The notes under the pieces were generated by a model that was not told the origin of the DNA, made no database searches, and was given only the letters and a program-made list of their open reading frames with translations. DNA of 64,000 nt from a virus, in IMG/VR virus record IMGVR_UViG_3300022752_002570, positions 1-64,000 of that record; one strand, given 5' to 3'. The translations under genes and the position numbers were made by a program. Of this stretch, positions 45,972-52,346 are shown one piece after another. Each line of letters begins with the position of its first letter. The first letter of the stretch is position 1.

Positions 45972-47752
45972 CATTTCGAATAAAAAATCTAACCGTAAAA
46001 AACTTTATGAGCGTGGGTAATCAAACCCAGGCCGTTGATTTTAACAAGGCTAATCTAACTTTAGTGCTAGGATCTAATCTCGACCTAGGTGGTGATGATA
46101 CTGGCAGTAGAAACGGTACTGGTAAAACTACTATCATAAATGCTCTCAGTTATGCACTTTACGGGCAGGCATTAACTAACATTAGAAAAGAAAATCTTAT
46201 CAATAAGATAAATGGTAAGAATATGTTGGTCACTGTTGAATTCGAAAAAAATGGTCTCCAATATAAAATTGAGCGAGGTCGCAAGCCTAACATACTTAAA
46301 TTCTTTGTTAATAATCAAGAAATACAAAACACACATAATGAAGATGAAAGCCAAGGAGATAGCAGAGAGACACAAAAGTATATTGAAGAAATGCTGAACA
46401 TGAGCCATACCATGTTCAAACATCTGCTAGCCCTTAATACCTATACTGAACCTTTTTTGGCCATGAAGGCCGCAGATCAAAGAGAAGTTATTGAACAACT
46501 TCTAGGTATCACAATCTTATCAACCAAGGCAGAAGCACTCAAGAACGTTGTAAAAGAAACTCGAGATTCAATACAACAGGAAACCTTTAAAATAGAAAGC
46601 ATTAAAACTGCTAACGAAAATGTTCAAAAGAGCATTGACAGCCTGCATATCAAAAGTTCTGCTTGGGAAAATAAACATCAAACTGAATTAGAAAATCTAG
46701 GTCGTGCCATTGTTAATCTTGAATCTGTTGATATTGAAGCAGAATTACAGGCACACAAAGATCTAGCCATATGGTTAGAGAATGATCGCAAACTGACTCA
46801 ACTTAGAAAACAAATGGCTACATTAGAAACTGCGGTCATGCAGTCGGCTAAAAGTGTAGACAAATATTCTAAAGACTACAACATGCTGATGGGAAAAACG
46901 TGTCCGTCATGTAAACAAGGTTTACAAGATCATGACCACGAAGACATGATTAAAGAAGTTTCAAAGAATCTAGCAGACGCTAGCGAATATGCAGGCAAGG
47001 TAACATATGAGTACGGTCTAGTGGTCAATGAAGTTGAAGCAATCGTTAAACAGCCTAGGAAACCAGATACCTTTTATGAAACAGAAGCAGAAGCATTAGG
47101 TCATAAAAATAATTTAAGTAATCTAGAAAAGGCTCTTATAGAAAAAGACAACGAAGGAAACCCTTACCAAGAACAGATTGAAGAACTACAACGCACAGCC
47201 ATTCAAGAAATTGATTGGACCAAGGTAAATGAACTAACTAGGTTGCGGGATCATCAAGAGTATCTATACAAATTATTGACAAATAAAGATAGTTTTATTA
47301 GAAAAAAGATTATTGATCAAAATTTAACATATCTTAACAAACGTCTAACATATTATATCGATAAACTTGGCTTGCCTCATAAGGTAGTTTTTCAAAATGA
47401 TCTCAATGTAGAAATCACTCAGTTAGGACAAGAACTAGACTTTGACAATCTAAGTCGAGGTGAACGTAATAGATTAATTTTATCTATGAGTTTTGCATTT
47501 CGAGATGTATGGGAAGGCCTATATCAAAGTATTAATCTATTGTTTATTGATGAACTTGTTGATGCAGGTATGGATAGTGCCGGTGTGGAAGCAGCACTAG
47601 CAGTTCTAAAGAAAATGAGTAGAGAAAGAAATAAAAATATCTATCTAATTAGTCACAAAGATGAACTTGTTGGCCGTGTTAACAATGTTCTTAGGGTGAT
47701 TAAAGAAAACGGCTTTACCAGTTATTCAAATGATCTAGAGTATGTTGACTGA
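45968..47752 (+). CDS. 46: Recombination nuclease subunit gp46 (Rad50/SbcC family)
   Basis: A 594-residue SMC-like ATPase (T4 gp46: 560 aa). The Walker A motif GSRNGTGKTT lies at 46-55, the zinc hook CPSC at 312-315 in the middle of the coiled coil, the ABC signature LSRGERNRLILSMSF and Walker B LLFIDELVDAGMD near the C-terminus, followed by the His switch ISHKDE. It powers the gp47 nuclease. Its end overlaps the next gene by 11 bases. Confidence 0.95.
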   Translation: MTFRIKNLTVKNFMSVGNQTQAVDFNKANLTLVLGSNLDLGGDDTGSRNGTGKTTIINALSYALYGQALTNIRKENLINKINGKNMLVTVEFEKNGLQYKIERGRKPNILKFFVNNQEIQNTHNEDESQGDSRETQKYIEEMLNMSHTMFKHLLALNTYTEPFLAMKAADQREVIEQLLGITILSTKAEALKNVVKETRDSIQQETFKIESIKTANENVQKSIDSLHIKSSAWENKHQTELENLGRAIVNLESVDIEAELQAHKDLAIWLENDRKLTQLRKQMATLETAVMQSAKSVDKYSKDYNMLMGKTCPSCKQGLQDHDHEDMIKEVSKNLADASEYAGKVTYEYGLVVNEVEAIVKQPRKPDTFYETEAEALGHKNNLSNLEKALIEKDNEGNPYQEQIEELQRTAIQEIDWTKVNELTRLRDHQEYLYKLLTNKDSFIRKKIIDQNLTYLNKRLTYYIDKLGLPHKVVFQNDLNVEITQLGQELDFDNLSRGERNRLILSMSFAFRDVWEGLYQSINLLFIDELVDAGMDSAGVEAALAVLKKMSRERNKNIYLISHKDELVGRVNNVLRVIKENGFTSYSNDLEYVD

Positions 47753-48047
47753 AGAATTAGAAAAATACAATGAAATGTATCGCAAAATGATTGATCATTT
47801 AGTGACATTGCATAATGCAAATATTACTTTCCAAAAGTTTCAAGGTAGAGATCGTGCTAACGATGTTAAACGACAGTTTAGAGGCATTATGAAATTAAGT
47901 CGCGAATTGATAAAGCAATGCAGCAAAGTCAGTCGAGAGGGTTCTGATCGAAGAAAACTTATAAGTACTCAAAGGAAAGAAGCCAAACGACTAAGGCAAC
48001 AACAAAGACAAAAAAATGTGGCTGTATCAGGGGGAAACAATCAATGA
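47742..48047 (+). CDS. Basic coiled-coil protein of unknown function
   Basis: A 101-residue protein starting inside gp46 and ending inside the following GIY-YIG gene. It is almost entirely helical: MLTEELEKYNEMYRKMIDHL, then FQKFQGRDRANDVKRQFRGI, and a very basic C-terminus (RKEAKRLRQQQRQKN). The charge pattern suggests DNA or RNA binding, or an adaptor of the gp46/47 complex, but this is inference from neighbourhood. I recall similar proteins in T4-like aquatic phages. Confidence 0.7.
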   Translation: MLTEELEKYNEMYRKMIDHLVTLHNANITFQKFQGRDRANDVKRQFRGIMKLSRELIKQCSKVSREGSDRRKLISTQRKEAKRLRQQQRQKNVAVSGGNNQ

Positions 48048-48447
48048 ACTACCAGAAACTTGCGTAGGATTCGTGTATATTATAACTAATACAGTAACAG
48101 GCAAGATGTACATAGGCAAAAAACTTAGTAAATTTTCAAAAACAACTTATAAAACTGTTAAATTAAAAAACGGCACTAAGAAAAAGAAACGAATTAAATC
48201 TAAAATATCCTCAGACTGGCAGACATATTACGGCTCAAACGATCATCTCAATCAAGACGTACTAAATTTAGGCACAGATAAATTTGTAAGAGAAATATTA
48301 TACTTTTGTAATTCAAAGGCAGAATGTTCCTATATTGAGGCACGTGAACAATTTACTCGCAAAGTACTAGAATCAGACGAATACTATAACGGACAGATAT
48401 CTGTTCGTGTCCATGGCTCACACATCAAAGGCAAACTAAACGGTTAA
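48016..48447 (+). CDS. GIY-YIG-type nuclease-domain protein
   Basis: A 143-residue protein with GFVYIITNTVTGKMYIGKK (18-36), i.e. the GIY and YIG strands (here VYI and YIG), then a basic linker (KLKNGTKKKKRIKSK), WQTYYGSNDHL and a Glu-containing helix (CSYIEAREQF). This fits a minimal GIY-YIG endonuclease. It could be a structural part of phage DNA metabolism or a degenerate homing endonuclease; absence of a DNA-binding extension favours the first. It overlaps the preceding gene by 32 bases and is followed immediately by the structured non-coding region. Confidence 0.75.
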   Translation: MWLYQGETINELPETCVGFVYIITNTVTGKMYIGKKLSKFSKTTYKTVKLKNGTKKKKRIKSKISSDWQTYYGSNDHLNQDVLNLGTDKFVREILYFCNSKAECSYIEAREQFTRKVLESDEYYNGQISVRVHGSHIKGKLNG

Positions 48448-48860
48448 CGGCTAGCGCAGGCTAATATCATGCGCCCTAGACCTGGATCTCAGATCGCAGG
48501 GACGGAATGCTCACCGCCGTAGTGAGAACTCAACCACTACCCGAAAGGATGACGATCACTTAACTGCTGTGATTTGGTTGTTTGAAGTAGAAGGAGCAAA
48601 AAGACGCAGAAGTGATTCTGCACGTTCATATGATGAGGTAGTGTTCGTTATATGAGCCGCCGTTGTAATAAAGCCTGAACGAGTAGGTACCGGACAACCG
48701 CCTACGCTAAACTAGTTCTAACACTATGTGACTATGCTACTCAGATGATGCATACCTTTGCCCGCCCTGGGCAAAGAGTGACCACTTAATCTAGATGATA
48801 CTAAAAGACAAAAAATGCTTCGAGTCTCGTAGACGAAGAAGCAAACGAACGTAGTTCGTT
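48448..48860 (+). ncRNA. Candidate large structured non-coding RNA
   Basis: The only gap above 300 bases in the window. No frame is open for long on either strand. Hand counting gives ~46% GC over 48481-48840 against ~35% in the preceding 180 coding bases. Stable helices occur throughout: 48451-48479; CTCAC/GTGAG 48510-48526; CAACCA/TGGTTG (48531-48580) enclosing ATCAC/GTGAT; GCAGAA-GTGA-TTCTGC 48606-48621, a GNRA tetraloop; 8 bp at 48624-48657; GTAGG..CGG-ACAA-CCG..CCTAC 48683-48705; TATGC/GCATA 48733-48754; CTTTGCCC/GGGCAAAG 48756-48776; 48816-48843; AACGAAC/GTTCGTT 48844-48860. GTTGT at 48662 could pair with the ACAAC loop at 48694 as a pseudoknot. Strand is inferred from neighbours. No tRNA, tmRNA, RNase P or group I intron core is recognisable. 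Confidence 0.65.
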
Positions 48861-48871
48861 ACTAAATATTG

Positions 48872-48887
48872 ATTATTCCGGAATAAT
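48872..48887. promoter_or_regulatory. 16-base palindrome before the internal-protein gene
   Basis: ATTATTCCGGAATAAT is a perfect dyad ending three bases before the ATG at 48890. The only ribosome-site-like bases (GGA) lie inside it. CTAAATAT at 48862-48869 may be a late-promoter variant. The dyad could be an operator or an RNA hairpin sequestering the translation start. Confidence 0.45.
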
Positions 48888-48889
48888 TT

Positions 48890-50200
48890 ATGCGATTACA
48901 TCAAGCACTAGGTCAACAGACTATCTTTGAAAGTATAGGAGGAACTGATCCCTACTTCAAAACATGGCAACGAGACATACATCCCGTATTATGTGAAGTT
49001 GCTCTAAACCCTGATCAGATAAATCAATTATTCAAATCTATAGAGAAGGGTGGAGGAAGATCTCTTCTAGGTAAAGCCAAAGATGCTATAAGTGGTGCTA
49101 CAAATAAAATTAGTGATGTATGGTTTAATAAGTTTGGAGGAATGTTGCAGAGCAGTGGACCTGTTCAAGCATTTGATCAAAAATTTGAAGAAATTAAATC
49201 CAGTATTGCAGCGAAGAATCCTAAATTGGCCGCAAAGTTAGCCAAATATGGAGAGTTTGCTAAGAACAATCCTAAATTACATAAGTTTTTATTAGCCATT
49301 GGAGGATCTGTAGCCGCTGCTGTAGGTGTTACTGTTGCGGGTGGAGTAGGCGCAGGTGCTCTAGCAGTGGGCACAGGTGCCGGTGTTGCTACTGGTATCA
49401 TTAACATTGCTGATCGTTTATTACAAGGGCAAAAAGCATCAACTGCTATTGGACGTGGAGCCACTACAGGACTAGTAACAGGAATAACTGCTGCTGCCGC
49501 TACTAAAATTCTTAGTGGTGTGGCCAACAGTTTTAAGGCAGAATATGTTAATACAGTTCGAGGTGAGCGATTAATGAACGGAACATTTGACATCAATGGT
49601 CAGTGGACTTTTGTTACTGGCAGACCGGAAGATGTTAGGGCTCTCGGACAAGCCATGGATGCAGAAAACTATCAGTTATTCTACAGTCTTGTAGAAAAAA
49701 TGAGGTCACCTGAATATGTAAAAGGTTTAGAAGCATCTCAAGAAATTATAAAACAGGCCACTCAAAACTATCAATCCACGGCAGGTGTAATTAAAACTCT
49801 AGCACAGGCTGCAACAGCAGCCGCAGGTGGTGCAGCCAGTGCGGCTACAAATCAACAACCTAAAGAAAGTTTATCAGAAAATAAAATTTATGAATTATTT
49901 GGCATAACCGGTAACAAGATAGATGCTAGTAAATTAGAAAAGGCATGGAAGAAGGCAGGAAGTCCTACGGACAGTGATGAGATTGCGAAAATCTTACAGG
50001 GTGCTGGTGTGGATCCTACAATTATTTCACAGGCATTTAAGGAAATAGGAGCACCTACACCTCAAGGCCGTGTAGAACCAACACTAGGAACAGACACCAA
50101 TACAACAGCCCAGCCAATAAATACAAAAGATATTGTAGCCAGGATAAAAAAATTACCTCCTGATCAACAAAAAATCTTAATACAACTATTAAAAGCATAG
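48890..50200 (+). CDS. Candidate internal (capsid-packaged) virion protein, 436 aa
   Basis: The N-terminus MRLHQALGQQTIFE is followed by SIGG; I-F-E fits the (I/L)-x-E cleavage rule of the prohead protease gp21, and the length (14 residues) fits the capsid-targeting peptides of T4 internal proteins. A Gly/Ala-rich hydrophobic stretch at residues 133-172 (KFLLAIGGSVAAAVGVTVAG) and a second at 185-207 could insert into membranes. The C-terminal part is helical and ends in KKLPPDQQKILIQLLKA. The gene follows the structured non-coding region and precedes a second protein of similar N-terminus. Proposed role, by inference: packaged protein ejected with DNA. Confidence 0.55.
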   Translation: MRLHQALGQQTIFESIGGTDPYFKTWQRDIHPVLCEVALNPDQINQLFKSIEKGGGRSLLGKAKDAISGATNKISDVWFNKFGGMLQSSGPVQAFDQKFEEIKSSIAAKNPKLAAKLAKYGEFAKNNPKLHKFLLAIGGSVAAAVGVTVAGGVGAGALAVGTGAGVATGIINIADRLLQGQKASTAIGRGATTGLVTGITAAAATKILSGVANSFKAEYVNTVRGERLMNGTFDINGQWTFVTGRPEDVRALGQAMDAENYQLFYSLVEKMRSPEYVKGLEASQEIIKQATQNYQSTAGVIKTLAQAATAAAGGAASAATNQQPKESLSENKIYELFGITGNKIDASKLEKAWKKAGSPTDSDEIAKILQGAGVDPTIISQAFKEIGAPTPQGRVEPTLGTDTNTTAQPINTKDIVARIKKLPPDQQKILIQLLKA

Positions 50201-50208
50201 GAACTACA

Positions 50209-51186
50209 ATGAGAATACATGAAGTTATTGTTTTAGACCCGCAGATAAATGAAATTAGCGCCTTTGGTGCAGGATCAGGAATAGGCAAAGTTGCGGGAAA
50301 CGTTGTAGGAGGTGTAAAAGATTTTTGGGCAGGCGCTAAACAGGGCTATAAAGATGCAAGAGCGGGATTTGTAACAGGACAAGGAGCAGGCACTACTGCG
50401 GCAACAACTGGCACCAATACACCCCAAGCCTCTGCTTCTACGGCTGGAACTGCTGCTCCAACATCTGGCGCAGCATCAGCACCTAGTGGACAGGCAGCGT
50501 CTGCTGCACCACAACAGGCACCTACACAACAGGCACCTGCACCTCAAACTACACCGGATGAACTAGACGATTTAAAGGCAACTATTGCAAAACTAAATCC
50601 CGAGCAGAAACAAGAAATTGCCTCACAACTACAGCAACCTGAAATAGAACAACCGTCAGCGCCTGCGGCAGGTGCAAAAACAGAACCTTTTGTTGATCCA
50701 CGCAGTGCAGCGGCAAGAGGTCAGAAAGATCAAGGATTTGGATTTAATAGAGACACTGGTGTGGCGTTTAAATCACAAGCAGAAAAAGATGCTTACAATG
50801 CATCTAATCAGCAAGATGATGATGATTTTGAACCTGATTGGAATTTTGGTAAAGATTCTAATGCTCCGTCTCCTGGAACTGCGGTTAATATAGGACAGGT
50901 TAAACAGCAAAGCGCCCAACAAGCACAGGCAGCACAGGCAGATAAACAAACTGCCCAACAACAGATAGCAGCCACACAGGCCGCTAACGCAGCCAAGGCT
51001 AAACAAGATGCTGCTATCAAGGCCGCTAAAGATGCTGCTATGGCCAAGCCTGCGTTTCAACAGACTGCATCAGATAGGTTAGCAATCAAACAAGCCAAGG
51101 ACAGAGGTATTAGAGAATCTAAAAAATCCAAGAAGAAAAAAGTCGTTGCAGAATTTAATAGTAAGTTTCTAGGAATAACAATTTAA
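50209..51186 (+). CDS. Ala/Gln-rich virion-type protein with capsid-targeting-like N-terminus
   Basis: The 325-residue product starts MRIHEVIVLDPQINE then ISAFGAG: again M-R-(I/L)-H and an I-N-E site after 15 residues. The rest is low complexity: Ala/Thr/Gly/Pro/Gln runs, a GFGFNRDTGVAF segment, an acidic DDDDFEPDWNFG stretch, an Ala/Gln/Lys helix and a very basic tail (ESKKSKKKKVVAE). Such a mostly disordered, basic-ended protein fits a DNA-associated internal capsid protein. It converges with the leftward gp26 region, sharing its last bases with the end of the -1-frame extension. No function known. Confidence 0.55.
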   Translation: MRIHEVIVLDPQINEISAFGAGSGIGKVAGNVVGGVKDFWAGAKQGYKDARAGFVTGQGAGTTAATTGTNTPQASASTAGTAAPTSGAASAPSGQAASAAPQQAPTQQAPAPQTTPDELDDLKATIAKLNPEQKQEIASQLQQPEIEQPSAPAAGAKTEPFVDPRSAAARGQKDQGFGFNRDTGVAFKSQAEKDAYNASNQQDDDDFEPDWNFGKDSNAPSPGTAVNIGQVKQQSAQQAQAAQADKQTAQQQIAATQAANAAKAKQDAAIKAAKDAAMAKPAFQQTASDRLAIKQAKDRGIRESKKSKKKKVVAEFNSKFLGITI

Positions 51187-51413
51187 AAGAACGGCAAACC
51201 AGTCTTTTGGGCAGTTTCTAAATTTTCCTCAATAATTTTACTAAGGATTTCTCTATCTTCCTGGGTAAGTTGGTATGCTTCATTTACAGTAATACTGCCT
51301 CGCATGTACCAACAAATTTTAAATAATTCTCGTTTTATGGCTTTTACATCTTGGTCATAATGATCAACTAGTGTCTTTATTTCCTCAAGATCTAGATATA
51401 AAAGCCTTACACG
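51183..51413 (-). CDS. -1-frame extension of gp26 (tail chaperone T-domain, gp51-like)
   Basis: An open frame without its own start: it has no ATG until deep inside. It is reached from gp26 by a -1 shift on the heptamer at 51413-51419, five codons or fewer before the gp26 stop. It adds 76 residues (RVRLLYLDLEEIKTLVDHYD ... LTQEDREILSKIIEENLETA ... GLPFF) to give a ~363-residue fusion. The sequence is helical and charged, with an ELFKICWYMRGSITVNEAYQ segment resembling small gp51-type proteins of T4-like phages. In lambda (G/GT) and P2 (E/E') the same arrangement makes the two tail assembly chaperones beside the tape measure. Confidence 0.75.
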   Translation of the reverse strand, partial: RVRLLYLDLEEIKTLVDHYDQDVKAIKRELFKICWYMRGSITVNEAYQLTQEDREILSKIIEENLETAQKTGLPFF

Positions 51414-52273
51414 AAAAAAGTTGAAGGATCAAAAACTAGAGGAATGGTTATTGTGTCTTGAGTATAACCTTGCATTTTGATATTTTCAGGAGTATCGATA
51501 GTTATAGGTTTAATTAGATTGTTATCTTTTAGTTTATCCAAATGATTCTGTATAATATTGAACATGTCCTTGTCAATGTTATCAATAAATTCTCTTATGT
51601 GTACTATATTTTCTGTACTGCCCGTAGGTGAGTCTATTCTAAATACACTTTCTTTTACAACACCAATAGTGACATCAGTAAGTTTACTAAATGTCTTTTG
51701 AAACATTTCTAATTTTTGCTCTTGACTTAGGCTTTCATCATTGGCCAAATTAAGAATCTTTTGTGTTTCAAAACTTTTTATACTGCTATCACTAATCTGT
51801 TTATAGTTAAGCGGTTTCACATAGACTGTTAAATCATCATTTATTGGAATCACTGGATCCCAATCTATCGTTTGGTATAGATTGTCCATTACAAGACGTA
51901 GATCAACTTCATATTCTAAATTAATATCTCCGGGTAGATTCAACGGAGTACTCATCTTTTCACCGTAGGTAGCAATTCTGATAGCAATTAGAATTGCATC
52001 AAGATCTATACTTGGCGTCATCCATGCATTTTTAATATTCGGCATACAATTTTGTATTGCATCTACTACTGCTTGCCCGTTCATAATAGCGTCTGGAACT
52101 TTTAGCAAGAGTTCATCCTTAGCAGTCATAGAAAAAACAGGATATTCATTGTTTTCTGATTTTTCCAAACTACCTGGAGGCCAGTATTCTCCATTACTGG
52201 GTAACCTAATATAAATCTTTGGTTGCCTCATATAATTCATTAAAGGGTTTTGATTTTTTGGGGATGATATCAC
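51407..52273 (-). CDS. 26: Tail/baseplate hub protein gp26 (tail assembly chaperone candidate)
   Basis: A 288-residue protein with the gp26 N-terminus: MRQPKIYIRLPSNGEYWPPG, FSMTAKDELLLKVPDAIMNG, QAVVDAIQNCMPNIKNAWMT and IDLDAILIAIRIATYGEKM. T4 gp26 (208 aa) is needed for hub assembly. It is encoded leftward, directly before and divergent from the rightward tape-measure gene. The end of the frame, ...STFFV, runs over a slippery U UUU UUC heptamer, so a minority of ribosomes should make the longer -1 fusion. A perfect late promoter TATAAATA lies upstream. Confidence 0.88.
   Translation of the reverse strand: MISSPKNQNPLMNYMRQPKIYIRLPSNGEYWPPGSLEKSENNEYPVFSMTAKDELLLKVPDAIMNGQAVVDAIQNCMPNIKNAWMTPSIDLDAILIAIRIATYGEKMSTPLNLPGDINLEYEVDLRLVMDNLYQTIDWDPVIPINDDLTVYVKPLNYKQISDSSIKSFETQKILNLANDESLSQEQKLEMFQKTFSKLTDVTIGVVKESVFRIDSPTGSTENIVHIREFIDNIDKDMFNIIQNHLDKLKDNNLIKPITIDTPENIKMQGYTQDTITIPLVFDPSTFFV
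51413..51419 (-). promoter_or_regulatory. Programmed -1 frameshift heptamer (T TTT TTC)
   Basis: Read leftward, the gp26 frame is ACT TTT TTC GTG TAA, giving T TTT TTC exactly in the X-XXY-YYZ register. A -1 shift continues CGT GTA AGG CTT into a 76-codon open frame. Within 70 bases downstream, ATCTTG and CAAGAT could form a stimulatory stem, although the loop is long. Confidence 0.75.
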
Positions 52274-52285
52274 AGTTTTTACTCC

Positions 52286-52293
52286 GATAAATA
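52286..52293 (+). promoter_or_regulatory. Late-promoter-like GATAAATA before the tape measure
   Basis: GATAAATA on the plus strand, one mismatch from TATAAATA, 53 bases before the tape-measure start. It overlaps the leader of the divergent gp26 gene, so the two late promoters are back to back. Confidence 0.5.
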
Positions 52294-52313
52294 AAAGATC
52301 AATTTAAGTGAAG

Positions 52314-52321
52314 TATTTATA
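52314..52321 (-). promoter_or_regulatory. Perfect T4-type late promoter TATAAATA for gp26
   Basis: The complement of TATTTATA at 52314-52321 is TATAAATA, identical to the T4 late consensus. It lies 40 bases upstream of the gp26 start codon, leaving about 30 bases of leader. gp55 is encoded in this window. Confidence 0.75.
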
Positions 52322-52346
52322 TACCAATATTATTGCATGAAAACTA

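Noticed and set aside
48016-48447. Homing endonuclease belonging to a mobile intron
   Set aside because: The GIY-YIG protein is short, overlaps the preceding gene by 32 bases and lacks intron boundaries, so it looks like a normal operon member.
48448-48889. Group I intron, tmRNA, RNase P RNA or tRNA cluster
   Set aside because: No interrupted coding sequence on either side, no paired P7-like GACTA/TAGTC elements in the right order, no tRNA T-loop with acceptor stem and no tmRNA tag frame could be found by eye. A distant relation is not excluded.
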